A stretch of 64,000 nucleotides of DNA from Acidobacteriota bacterium (lineage in GTDB: Bacteria > Acidobacteriota > Blastocatellia > Pyrinomonadales > Pyrinomonadaceae): NCBI GenBank assembly GCA_019639195.1, contig JAHBSI010000002.1, positions 124,001-188,000 of the forward strand, written 5' to 3'. The position numbers and the translations under genes were made by a program. The notes under the pieces were generated by a model. That model was given only the letters and a program-made list of their open reading frames with translations. It did not search any database and was not told where the DNA came from. Shown here piece after piece: positions 27,318-35,425 of this stretch (the first letter of the stretch is position 1; each line of letters opens with the position of its first letter).

Positions 27318-28498
27318 TCAAACTTTACCTACAGGTTCTTATTTGCGTGCTTGTCTGTTATTCCTCACCAAGCCTATTACCTGAGGTATATGCGCAAGAA
27401 CCTCCGCCACCAAAGACTATCAAAGGTACCGAGTCACTTTATGAGTCAGAGGAAGGCGGGTTTCGAGTTGCTTTTCCATCAAAGCCGACAGTCAGGTCCG
27501 AAGTTCAGGACACTTCATTCGGGAAGACCAGTATTAGAAGCTACGTTATGACAAGCTTGTTTGCGGCATACGTGGTAACACAGTTCGATTTTCCCACCGT
27601 GATGGATGACAAATACGATCTTAATGCGCGCTTCGATCTGGCACGCGAAACTCAGGCGAGATCGCTCAAAGCAAGGGTGATGTCCGATGCAGAATTTTAT
27701 TTTGGCGAGCATTACGGACGCTCGCTTGTCCTTGAAGCGGCGGATAAGACCTTATCCACCAGGATGTTCGTTGTAGGCCCTAGATTGTTCACACTTACGG
27801 TCGGCACCGTCGGTAAACTTAGCACCCAGTCGTCGAAACTGCGGCTAGCAAACCAGACACGGATCGACAGGTTCTTCAACTCCTTTGCCGTAACGTCGAT
27901 CCCTACTGCAATATCCACGGCGGTCGAACTGCCCGCAGATTTCCAGACATCTGTCGCCGACGGACATTTCTATTCACAATTTTTTGGGCTAAAGATACAG
28001 GTTCCTGACAAATGGGTCGTACTTGAGACTGAACAGGCCGAGATGATACTCGAAGTGGGCAAGGATGCACTAAAGAGCACCAAACCCGGGCTTGTGGAAC
28101 ATCTATCTGATAAAAACACGCGGGTAATTGGTGCATTTGGCAAGAACTCTGTTGAAAATAGTACCGATGGTACTTTTTTCATCATGATGGCAGAGAGGCT
28201 CCCTTATCCCAATCTTGTCCCGTCGGCCTTGGCTGCTTCGGCCCTGAAGTTCACCGTAGACCAAAAGGATCAACTTATAGAATCTCCGACAAATGTCCAA
28301 TTCGACGGAATCGATTTTTACTGGCTCGAAAAGCAGGACAAGAAGACAAAGCTATTCCAAAGAATGTACTTAGCAAACGTAAAGGGGATCGGGTTTGAGA
28401 TCTCGTTAACTTACAAGAATCGGGCCGACCTCGAAATTATGCTGAAAGCCCTGGCGTCCATGAAGTTTGGGAAGGCGGCTCTGCAAACTCAGCAATGA
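27314..28498 (+). CDS. Secreted protein of unknown function
   Basis: A 394-aa protein with a signal peptide (MIKLYLQVLICVLVCYSS, cleavage near VYAQE) and no membrane anchor. Two similar halves seem present: EEGGFRVAFPSKPTV near residue 47 and FFGLKIQVPDKWVVLE near residue 225. Each begins like a PsbP/DUF-type alpha-beta domain found in secreted acidobacterial proteins. No catalytic motif is visible and no named family was recognised. It overlaps metG upstream and the tatD-like gene downstream by 4 bp each, so it is translated as part of that operon. Its base composition looks more AT rich than its neighbours. Confidence 0.7.
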   Translation: MIKLYLQVLICVLVCYSSPSLLPEVYAQEPPPPKTIKGTESLYESEEGGFRVAFPSKPTVRSEVQDTSFGKTSIRSYVMTSLFAAYVVTQFDFPTVMDDKYDLNARFDLARETQARSLKARVMSDAEFYFGEHYGRSLVLEAADKTLSTRMFVVGPRLFTLTVGTVGKLSTQSSKLRLANQTRIDRFFNSFAVTSIPTAISTAVELPADFQTSVADGHFYSQFFGLKIQVPDKWVVLETEQAEMILEVGKDALKSTKPGLVEHLSDKNTRVIGAFGKNSVENSTDGTFFIMMAERLPYPNLVPSALAASALKFTVDQKDQLIESPTNVQFDGIDFYWLEKQDKKTKLFQRMYLANVKGIGFEISLTYKNRADLEIMLKALASMKFGKAALQTQQ

Positions 28499-29289
28499 AC
28501 CTGATCGATTCGCATTGTCATATTGACGGTGAGCAGTTTGACGGCGACCGCGACGAGGTTGTTCGGCGGGCGAAAGATGTGGGTGTCGTCGCGATGCTGA
28601 ACGTCGGGACAGGCGATCCGAATACGGACGATTTTTCGCGTGCGGTGGCGGTTGCTGAGAAATACGACAATGTTTACGCTGCGGTCGGTGTTCACCCGCA
28701 TGACGCCAAGCTCTACGACGATAAGGCAGAAAACCATTTGTTGGAGCTGGTAAATTCAAGCAAGAAGGTTATCGCGTGGGGCGAGATCGGGCTCGACTAT
28801 TATTACGATCACAGTCCGCGTGACGTACAGCGGGCGGTGTTCGTGCGGCAGATCCGCAAGGCACGCGAGCTTGGGCTTCCGATCATCATTCATAGCCGCG
28901 ATGCCGATGATGAAACGGTCGAAATATTGGCTGCGGAGTGTTCGTGGGATGGCTTTCGCGGGATCATGCACTGCTTTGGCGGCACACCGCAGATGGCCGA
29001 CGAGCTTGTTAGCGTCGGTTTTATGATCTCATTCGCCGGGAATGTCACATTCAAAAAGGCGGAGAATCTGCGCGAGGCCGCACGCGTGGTGCCGCTCGAT
29101 CGTCTGCTGGTCGAAACTGACTGTCCGTTCCTTACGCCCGTGCCTTTTCGAGGAAAGCGGAACGAGCCCGCCTTTGTCGTAAATACCGCAGGGTTTCTAG
29201 CGGACCTTCTGGGTGTCGAACCACTTGCTCTTGCTGAGCAGACGACAAAGAACTTTCTAAACTTATTTGATCTAAAACTTGAGGTATAA
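28495..29289 (+). CDS. TatD family metal-dependent DNase
   Basis: A 264-aa TIM-barrel hydrolase. Metal ligands appear as IDSHCHID (N-terminal HxH), the Glu in AWGEIGLDYYYD, IIHSRDADDET, GIMHCFGG and the final Asp in LVETDCPFLTPVPF. TatD proteins are Mg-dependent 3'-5' DNases and some are D-aminoacyl-tRNA deacylase-like. The length is standard. It often follows metG in bacteria, as it does here with one gene between them. Confidence 0.93.
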   Translation: MNLIDSHCHIDGEQFDGDRDEVVRRAKDVGVVAMLNVGTGDPNTDDFSRAVAVAEKYDNVYAAVGVHPHDAKLYDDKAENHLLELVNSSKKVIAWGEIGLDYYYDHSPRDVQRAVFVRQIRKARELGLPIIIHSRDADDETVEILAAECSWDGFRGIMHCFGGTPQMADELVSVGFMISFAGNVTFKKAENLREAARVVPLDRLLVETDCPFLTPVPFRGKRNEPAFVVNTAGFLADLLGVEPLALAEQTTKNFLNLFDLKLEV

Positions 29290-29365
29290 GAAATTACCGC
29301 ACCAACGTTGTATCTCCCTGTATCCCATCTGTGTTCTCGACGGTGTGTGTGGTTAAATACTTTTT

Positions 29366-29857
29366 ATGGCAAAAGAGAATTCATTCGACATCGTCTCAAA
29401 GACGGATTATGCCGAGGTCAACAACGCCCTGAATCAAACGACAAAAGAGGTTTCGCAGCGGTTTGATTTTAAGGGCAGCAAAGCGACGGTCGAGCTGCAG
29501 GACAAAGACCTTGTTCTGTCGGCCGAAGACGAAACAAAGCTCAGGAATATGAACGATATTCTGCAGGGCAAGCTAGTAAAACGCGGCGTTTCGCTAAAGG
29601 CTCTTGATTATCAGAAGATCGAGCCCGCGGCCGGCGGCACCGTTCGGCAGACCGTAAAGATCCAATCCGGCATTCCGGGCGACAAGGCAAAAGAGATCGT
29701 CAAGTTCATTAAAGATTCAAAACTGAAGGTTCAGGCTTCGATCCAGGGCGATACGGTACGCGTCTCCGGCAAAGATCGCGATACGCTTCAGGATGTGATC
29801 TCCCGCCTGAAGGCAAAGGATTTCGGCATTGATATGAACTTCGACAACTATCGCTAA
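29366..29857 (+). CDS. yajQ: YajQ family nucleotide-binding protein
   Basis: A 163-aa cytoplasmic protein, full length for YajQ. The family N-terminus ENSFDIVSKTDYAEVNNAL and block QRFDFKGSKA, plus FIKDSKLKVQASIQGD and the ending DFGIDMNFDNYR, are clear. Some YajQ proteins bind cyclic di-GMP and regulate transcription; whether this one does cannot be told from sequence. The gene begins 76 bp after the tatD-like stop, and the polyprenyl synthase starts 1 bp after its stop codon. Confidence 0.93.
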   Translation: MAKENSFDIVSKTDYAEVNNALNQTTKEVSQRFDFKGSKATVELQDKDLVLSAEDETKLRNMNDILQGKLVKRGVSLKALDYQKIEPAAGGTVRQTVKIQSGIPGDKAKEIVKFIKDSKLKVQASIQGDTVRVSGKDRDTLQDVISRLKAKDFGIDMNFDNYR

Positions 29858-29858
29858 A

Positions 29859-30878
29859 ATGCAGCAGTTTGCGTACGCAAAAAGGGAAGTGATCTCGAAG
29901 AATTCGGCACGCAAGGTCTTCGATCTTGTGAGCGATGAGCTGAAGCTCGTCGAAGCGGAATTCGAAGAACAGGTGCGCTCGAACATTCGCGTTGTAAATT
30001 TCCTGGGCGACTATCTGCGAGCTTCAGGCGGAAAACGCGTACGGCCGGCACTCCTGATCCTTTCCAATTACGCCTGCGGTGGCGAAGGCGGTGCGGAGAA
30101 TGTTATTCGACTCGCAACCGTGATGGAAATGCTCCATACGGCAACGCTCGTCCACGACGACATTATCGATAACGCAGACACACGTCGCGGCCGGCCCAGC
30201 ATTAACGCAAGATTCGGCAATCAGACCTCGGTTCTGATGGGCGATTGGCTGTATATGTCGGCGTTCGAAACTTCGCTTGCGGAGCGCAAGCTGGAGATCC
30301 TCGATGTCCTGACGCGTCTTACGCGGAAGATGACCGAGGGCGAACTCATCCAGATGACGATGATCGGCCGCCTCGATATCACGGAGGCGGAATATTTCGA
30401 CATTCTTAAGCGGAAGACCGCATATCTATTCTCCGCCTGCTGCGAGATCGGAGCGATGCTCGCCGGCAATGACAAGGACACGATCGCGGCGATGAGCTCT
30501 TACGGACTGGACCTCGGGATCGCGTTTCAGCTTGCGGATGACCTTCTTGACCTCACGGCGGATGACGAAAGCCTCGGCAAGGCCGCAGGCGTCGATCTGC
30601 TCGAAGGCAAACTCACGCTTCCCCTGATCAAACTGCTTGAGGTCGAGCCCGAACTTCGCCCGGAGTTCGAGAAAATGATGCTCTCGGGAGCTTATGATGA
30701 CTTCTCCCGAGCGATGATCATCGACCGCCTATATCTCCACGGGATCGTCGATAGCATAAGAGAGCGCGCTTATGCACATGCCGAAGCTGCAAAAAAAGTG
30801 CTTGATGTTTTAAGCAAAACCTTGTATCGTCAAACATTGGAAGAGATTCCCCGATTTGTTATCCAGCGTCGAAGCTAA
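29859..30878 (+). CDS. Trans-polyprenyl diphosphate synthase
   Basis: Long-chain isoprenyl diphosphate synthase making the side chain of a respiratory quinone. 339 aa. The first Asp-rich motif is LVHDDIIDNADTRRG (Asp100-Asp104), the second QLADDLLDLTADD; GGKRVRPAL and KLTLPLI are also conserved. The chain length of the product (octaprenyl, heptaprenyl or similar) cannot be decided by eye. The start directly follows yajQ with no evident Shine-Dalgarno, which suggests coupled translation. Confidence 0.9.
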   Translation: MQQFAYAKREVISKNSARKVFDLVSDELKLVEAEFEEQVRSNIRVVNFLGDYLRASGGKRVRPALLILSNYACGGEGGAENVIRLATVMEMLHTATLVHDDIIDNADTRRGRPSINARFGNQTSVLMGDWLYMSAFETSLAERKLEILDVLTRLTRKMTEGELIQMTMIGRLDITEAEYFDILKRKTAYLFSACCEIGAMLAGNDKDTIAAMSSYGLDLGIAFQLADDLLDLTADDESLGKAAGVDLLEGKLTLPLIKLLEVEPELRPEFEKMMLSGAYDDFSRAMIIDRLYLHGIVDSIRERAYAHAEAAKKVLDVLSKTLYRQTLEEIPRFVIQRRS

Positions 30879-30936
30879 AAGTGATCTCATAACCTAAAGC
30901 AATCTCTCAACAGACGTTAAGTCTCGCTTTCTCAGT

Positions 30937-31551
30937 ATGTTAGACGAAAATCTTATAGCAACACTTGAACAAAGTTTGCGTCAAACCCGCAACGCTCAAA
31001 ACCGTCTTATGGCCCGTCTCCGCGAGGCTGAGGGCGAAGTTGAGGTGCTTAGGCAAGAAATAACTGCTTTAGAAAACAGCGCTTCACAGACCGAACAGGC
31101 GATCGATAGTTTGCTTGTCACGATGCGGAGCGGATCCCGCGGAAGGTTGCTCGGGCGTAATATCCAGATCTCGGACGAGAACGGCTCGGTCTCAGTCCAG
31201 AAAGCTGATCTGCCGAGAACCGACGTAGGACGTGAAGCTCGCCAATCGACAGTTTCATATCTCAGCCATCATCGGACCGTACCGTCGATCTCGCAGAATA
31301 TCGAACCGCTTACGAACCGTTTTTCGGATCGCACGATCACCCAGGCGTGCACATTACTGCTTCGCGAAGCCGGACGGCCGTTGCATGTGAATGAACTTTA
31401 TAACCTGCTTATCTCCGGCGGTATGAAGTTTAAGGGCAATAATCCGACGATATCGATCGCCGTTTCGCTTAACCGAAATAGGCGATTCCGGAAGGTCGAT
31501 CCGGGCACGTTCGACCTAATAATGCGCGAAGCCATTCAGACCGGCACTTAG
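30937..31551 (+). CDS. Coiled-coil protein with HARE-HTH winged-helix domain
   Basis: A 204-aa protein in two parts. Residues about 3-65 are a strong coiled coil (heptads in EQSLRQTRNAQNRLMARLRE and onward). A Ser/Arg-rich linker follows. Residues about 135-200 match the HB1/ASXL/restriction-endonuclease winged helix (HARE-HTH): ITQACTLLLREAGRPLHVNEL, then GNNPTISIAVSLNRNRRFRKV, ending PGTFDL. HARE-HTH domains link DNA-modifying enzymes to DNA and may recognise modified bases. No enzymatic domain is fused here, so it could be a stand-alone DNA-binding or nucleoid protein. It starts 58 bp after the polyprenyl synthase gene. Confidence 0.75.
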   Translation: MLDENLIATLEQSLRQTRNAQNRLMARLREAEGEVEVLRQEITALENSASQTEQAIDSLLVTMRSGSRGRLLGRNIQISDENGSVSVQKADLPRTDVGREARQSTVSYLSHHRTVPSISQNIEPLTNRFSDRTITQACTLLLREAGRPLHVNELYNLLISGGMKFKGNNPTISIAVSLNRNRRFRKVDPGTFDLIMREAIQTGT

Positions 31552-31586
31552 CGGAACCTTAACACACACATTTTCCGGGAAGACGA

Positions 31587-31624
31587 GGAGCAAGCTATCT
31601 ATTTCAGTGGCTTGTTCCTTTTCT
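31587..31624 (+). terminator. Terminator after the HARE-HTH gene
   Basis: A 9-bp stem with one G-U pair (GGAGCAAGC 31587-31595 with GCTTGTTCC 31610-31618) is followed by TTTTCT. It lies 36 bp after the stop codon at 31551. Confidence 0.65.
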
Positions 31625-31752
31625 ATTATGTGTTAAAATCTAGCCACTTTTTTAGCAGTAGAGACAATTTTCGATCGGAGCAGAAAGTGGACGGGTCTTA
31701 GTTCGTGCGTCCGATCCAGGCTTTGTTGTATTCGCAAAACTCGTTTCAGGAT

Positions 31753-33291
31753 ATGAAGCTAAGAATCACGATCAACGACGGATCACTCGCTGGCCAGGTT
31801 TTCGAACTCGAGAACGGCTTTCTTTCGGTCGGAAGGGCAGATTCCTGCAGCATTCGGTTCAATCCGCTTGTCGAAACGGTCGCCTCCAAACAGCACGCGT
31901 TCATTGAGAGCAAGTTTGACGGCTTCTACATCACGGACAATCAGAGCACGAACGGCACATTCGTGAACGATGTACGGATTTCGACGCCGACGCGTATCTC
32001 CGAGGGCGACAAGATACAGTTCGGTCGTAACGGAATTACCGCGTTTGTGTCGCTGCCGGGCGATTCTGTGCCGACGATCCCTCGCGATGAATTTCGTGAA
32101 CTCCAGGTCGATGAGTTCAACAAGAAAGTTGCCGGCCCACAGAGCATTCAAGGTTCGATCGGGAATTTCGGCCTGAATTCGGCCGCTGTTATCAAGCCTG
32201 AGACCAGCTCTACCAAGAAATACGTCGGAATTGGTGTGACCCTTTTTGCCCTCGTGTTTCTTGTAATGATCGTGATGGCGATCATCTTCCTGAGTATTGG
32301 GCCGGTTGCCGCTGTTATCGCGACCGTGGTTGCCTTTGTACCGGCGATGATCTATTTGATGCCGGTGCTTTGGCTTGACAGGTATGACCCGGAACCGCTT
32401 TGGCTGCTCGCTCTTGCATTTGCCTGGGGAGCGTTGGTTGCGGTGATCGTTTCGTTCGTGATCAACACAGTGTTCGGCATTGCGGTGGGAATGGCGATTT
32501 CGCCCGATGTGGGACAGGCGGCCGGAGCCGTTATGTCCGCACCGATCTTCGAAGAGGGATCCAAGGGCATCGGAATTCTGATACTACTTATTTTCTTCCG
32601 GAAGTATTTCGACGACATCTTGGACGGGATCGTGTTTGCAAGCGTCATAGCCCTCGGATTCGCGACCGTTGAGAACGTGCTTTATTACGGGCGAGGCCTT
32701 TTGGGCGGCGGGTTCGGCGGCTTGATGCTCTTGTTCGTACTTCGCGGGATAATGTCGCCGTTTGCGCACGCGACGTTTACATCGATGACGGGTATCGGAT
32801 GCGGCATCGCGCGTGAGTCACACAACAAGCTGGTCCGGATCATTATGCCGGTCATCGGGTATTTCGGAGCGGTTCTGCTGCACGCGATCTGGAACGGAAT
32901 GGCGGTCCTCGGCGGTACGGAGGGCTTCCTGCTTGGTTATGTTGTCGGTGAGATACCGTTCTTCCTGATCTTTGTCGGCTTTACTCTCTTCATAATGCGG
33001 CGGCAGGGTAAGATCCTAAAGGAAATGCTTGCGATCGACGTTGCCCGCGGCCTGATCTCGCCGGAGCTTGAAAGGATAGCGACATCGGCCTTCCGCGGCT
33101 TCGGCTGGGTGGTTCAGGGGATCTTTGAAGGGAAGTTTGGTGCCAGAGCTCGATATCTTCGTGCTGTCGGCAAACTTGGCTTGAGTTATTGGCACATCCA
33201 GCGGGCAACCCGTGCAAAGGGCGAAACCGCCAGCTTCCAGCAAAACCCGCTGCTACGCGACGAGGTTCTAAGGCTCCGCGATCAGGTTTAG
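31753..33291 (+). CDS. FHA domain-PrsW family membrane protease fusion
   Basis: About 512 aa from ATG 31753 (MKLRITINDG), where the FHA domain begins; a GTG at 31705 is in frame upstream. Residues about 1-95 are an FHA phosphothreonine-binding domain (VGRADSCSI, SKQHAFIE, NQSTNGTFVN). After a linker come about eight transmembrane segments with PrsW-family motifs: DRYDPEPLW, the EE-containing FEEGSKGIG, ATVENVLYYG and FAHATFTSMTG. PrsW proteins are intramembrane metalloproteases; in Bacillus PrsW starts cleavage of an anti-sigma factor. The fusion suggests a protease whose partner or activity depends on Thr phosphorylation, which fits the kinase genes immediately downstream. Confidence 0.85.
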   Translation: MKLRITINDGSLAGQVFELENGFLSVGRADSCSIRFNPLVETVASKQHAFIESKFDGFYITDNQSTNGTFVNDVRISTPTRISEGDKIQFGRNGITAFVSLPGDSVPTIPRDEFRELQVDEFNKKVAGPQSIQGSIGNFGLNSAAVIKPETSSTKKYVGIGVTLFALVFLVMIVMAIIFLSIGPVAAVIATVVAFVPAMIYLMPVLWLDRYDPEPLWLLALAFAWGALVAVIVSFVINTVFGIAVGMAISPDVGQAAGAVMSAPIFEEGSKGIGILILLIFFRKYFDDILDGIVFASVIALGFATVENVLYYGRGLLGGGFGGLMLLFVLRGIMSPFAHATFTSMTGIGCGIARESHNKLVRIIMPVIGYFGAVLLHAIWNGMAVLGGTEGFLLGYVVGEIPFFLIFVGFTLFIMRRQGKILKEMLAIDVARGLISPELERIATSAFRGFGWVVQGIFEGKFGARARYLRAVGKLGLSYWHIQRATRAKGETASFQQNPLLRDEVLRLRDQV

Positions 33292-33337
33292 GTGCCAGGA
33301 ACGGTAGCGTATTGTTCAGCTTGGTCTTGACAAGCAT

Positions 33338-33381
33338 GATATACTCATAGACGGTGATGCAATAGATGTTGTATCACCGTC
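33338..33381 (+). other. Extended -10 promoter-like site and 13-bp hairpin
   Basis: A 13-bp stem with one G-U pair (33350-33362 with 33369-33381, core GACGGTGAT/ATCACCGTC) and a 6-nt loop begins a few nt after TGATATACT (33337-33345), an extended -10 match. There is no long T run after it. It may be the 5' end of a small RNA or a weak terminator of the FHA-PrsW gene. Confidence 0.4.
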
Positions 33382-33477
33382 GATGTGTGTTTTGGGCGTA
33401 ACTGTCGCGTCTTTCGGATGCGATCGAATTCGTGCTTTGCCGGCCTCTTTAAATGAGATCGATGGGAGGCGGTAGAC

Positions 33478-33525
33478 AAAAAAAGAAGCCGCTCGAAGAT
33501 TACCGAGCAGCCTCTTTCCTTTTTG
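33478..33525 (-). terminator. Terminator of tRNA-Lys, possibly bidirectional
   Basis: A 13-bp stem with two G-U pairs on the minus strand (arms 33504-33516 and 33483-33495, 8-nt loop) is followed by a run of seven T. It lies directly downstream of the tRNA. On the plus strand the same stem is followed by TCCTTTTT, so it may act both ways. Confidence 0.8.
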
Positions 33526-33528
33526 GAG

Positions 33529-33604
33529 TGGTAGGCCGAACAGGGATCGAACCTGTGACCCGCGGATTAAGAGTCCGCTGCTCTACCAACTGAGCTATCG
33601 ACCC
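33529..33604 (-). tRNA. tRNA-Lys (anticodon CTT)
   Basis: A 76-nt minus-strand cloverleaf with encoded CCA. The D arm is GCTCAGTTGGTAGAGC, the anticodon loop is CTCTTAA giving anticodon CTT (Lys, AAG codons), and the T arm carries GGTTCGATCC. The acceptor stem is GGGTCGA paired with TCGGCCT, so the first pair would be G1-U72 and the fourth U-G. Both are wobbles, which is unusual at position 1-72. A strong terminator follows. Confidence 0.93.
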
Positions 33605-33724
33605 AAAAAGCAAAGACGGATTATAGCAAACACACGGTTAGAGAACAAAATGTGCAAATACGGCTCGCAATTTCGTTCTCATATTTTGAGAAAGTTACCA
33701 AAAACCTGCAAGATTGAATAGGTT

Positions 33725-35335
33725 ATGCGTGAATGCCCAAAATGTGAGGTGTGCTATCCGGACGAGGTGCCCGTTTGCCCGGCGGACGAGGCTTCGCTGA
33801 AGCAAACCTTGCCCGGGACGCCCTTGCTTGCTGACCGCTATCTTCTAAAGAGCCGTTTGGGCCGCGGTGCGATGGGACAGGTCTATCTCGCGAACGATAC
33901 AAAGTTCGAAGCAAGGCGAGTTGCGGTCAAGACCGTTCGGCAGGATGTGCTTAACAGTGACGATATGGCTGAGGGCGAAGCGATCGCCCGCTTCAATCGT
34001 GAGGCACAGGCCGCCGCCTCGATCCAGCATCCGAATACGGTTAGTGTTACGGACTTTGGCGAGACCGATGAGGGCGTTTTTTACCTTGTGATGGAATATG
34101 TCGAGGGTGAAACGCTGCACCGACTGCTCCGGCGCGAGGGAACATTGCCGATCAAGCGGGCCGTTAGTCTGCTGCGTCAGATCTCGGATGGTGTAGAGGC
34201 CGCTCATTCTCTCGGGATCCTGCACCGCGACCTTAAGCCCGCAAATATCTTTATAATGCAGACCGGACGGTCTGGAGACGGTTTTGTAAAGGTTGGTGAT
34301 TTCGGCCTCGCCAAGATCATCAGTGCAACGTTCACGGACGCCGCGTCCAACGCCACGCCGTCATCACGGGGTATCATCGGTACACCGGAATTTATGTCGC
34401 CCGAGCAGATGCAGCCGGAGGTCGGCGTCGATAAACGTGCGGACCTGTACGCCCTCGGCACGATCGCTTACCTGATGCTCGGCGGCAAGACGCCGTTCTC
34501 GGGCGAGATGATGCAGCTCGTGATGCAGAAGATAATGCACGAGCCCCCGCTTCTTTCGACGATACGAACCGACGTGCCCGGCGATGTCGAACGCGTGATA
34601 ATGCGTTCGCTCAAGACGAAGGCTGATGATCGTCCGTCGTCCGTTTCTGAATGGATCGACGATCTGGAAAAGGCTGCCTCTGATGTAAGCGAGAACCAAC
34701 GCGGCGGCCCAAAGCTGATCATTCTCGGGCCCGTCGGTGCTGAGGTATATGTCGATGACGAGCGGCGTGCAAGCGTAGGCAGCTCCGGCCGCGTCGTGCT
34801 CACCGATATCCCGCCTGGACGCCACATCATGCGTGTTTCGAAAGCGGGCGAGAAAGACGACGAGCGTGTGATCGAGATCCGCGAGGGAGCAAATGAGCAG
34901 GTGATCCAGGCTCAGCTCCGGCACTTTTCTGGTGAGGGAAGTCAGCCGTCTCCGTCGCAAGGCGCGAGTACCGGCGGTTCGCCTCAGTCAAGCCTGTTGC
35001 CCGGCATCGTCGGATGTACGGCATGCGGTGCGAGGTACGCGGAAGGAGTAAGGTTTTGCGGCAGGTGCGGAGGAGCTTCATTTACGCTCATCGTCCCCGC
35101 AGAGCACCCGGGCATGCGGCCGTGCCCGAGATGCCGCACACCGCGGCCTGCGGATTCTAAGTTCTGCGGGAAATGCGGTTTCCGCGGAGACGCGGCGGGA
35201 TCAAGAATGGTTGGATTCGCAACGATGCCACAGACTTCGCTGCCGCCTCAGGCGGAACGATTGTGCCGCCGCTGCGGCAGTGTCTTTCCTGCCCATATTC
35301 GATTTTGTGGAAAATGCGGCCTCACGCTCGGATAG
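33725..35335 (+). CDS. Hanks-type Ser/Thr kinase with N- and C-terminal zinc ribbons
   Basis: A 536-aa soluble kinase. An N-terminal zinc ribbon (CPKC...C; residues 4-18) precedes the kinase domain (about 40-310): glycine loop LGRGAMGQVY, ATP lysine in VAVKT (Lys69), catalytic HRDLKPANI (Asp169), DFGLA (Asp192), and GTPEFMSPEQ. A PEGA-like segment (about 335-400, VYVDDERRASV...PPGRHIMRV) follows. Then come three C-terminal zinc ribbons with paired CxxC knuckles (about 430-535; e.g. CRRCG and FCGKCG). There is no transmembrane segment. All catalytic residues are present, so it should be active. Substrates may include the zinc-ribbon membrane proteins encoded next. Confidence 0.92.
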   Translation: MRECPKCEVCYPDEVPVCPADEASLKQTLPGTPLLADRYLLKSRLGRGAMGQVYLANDTKFEARRVAVKTVRQDVLNSDDMAEGEAIARFNREAQAAASIQHPNTVSVTDFGETDEGVFYLVMEYVEGETLHRLLRREGTLPIKRAVSLLRQISDGVEAAHSLGILHRDLKPANIFIMQTGRSGDGFVKVGDFGLAKIISATFTDAASNATPSSRGIIGTPEFMSPEQMQPEVGVDKRADLYALGTIAYLMLGGKTPFSGEMMQLVMQKIMHEPPLLSTIRTDVPGDVERVIMRSLKTKADDRPSSVSEWIDDLEKAASDVSENQRGGPKLIILGPVGAEVYVDDERRASVGSSGRVVLTDIPPGRHIMRVSKAGEKDDERVIEIREGANEQVIQAQLRHFSGEGSQPSPSQGASTGGSPQSSLLPGIVGCTACGARYAEGVRFCGRCGGASFTLIVPAEHPGMRPCPRCRTPRPADSKFCGKCGFRGDAAGSRMVGFATMPQTSLPPQAERLCRRCGSVFPAHIRFCGKCGLTLG

Positions 35336-35361
35336 AGTGCGGCTGCAAGTCGCACTTTTTG
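35336..35361 (+). terminator. Terminator directly after the zinc-ribbon kinase
   Basis: A 9-bp stem with one G-U pair (AGTGCGGCT 35336-35344 with AGTCGCACT 35348-35356) and a 3-nt loop is followed by TTTTTG. It begins at the base after the kinase stop codon. Confidence 0.7.
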
Positions 35362-35373
35362 CCCTCTTATGGG

Positions 35374-35379
35374 TATAAT
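35374..35379 (+). promoter_or_regulatory. Possible promoter -10 for the downstream cluster
   Basis: A perfect TATAAT lies 47 bp before the next start codon and just after the terminator. No good -35 is present at 16-18 nt upstream, so the element is tentative. Confidence 0.35.
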
Positions 35380-35425
35380 GTTCTAGTTTTTTAGTTGATC
35401 ACGATCTATCCCGAGGCCAGACATT

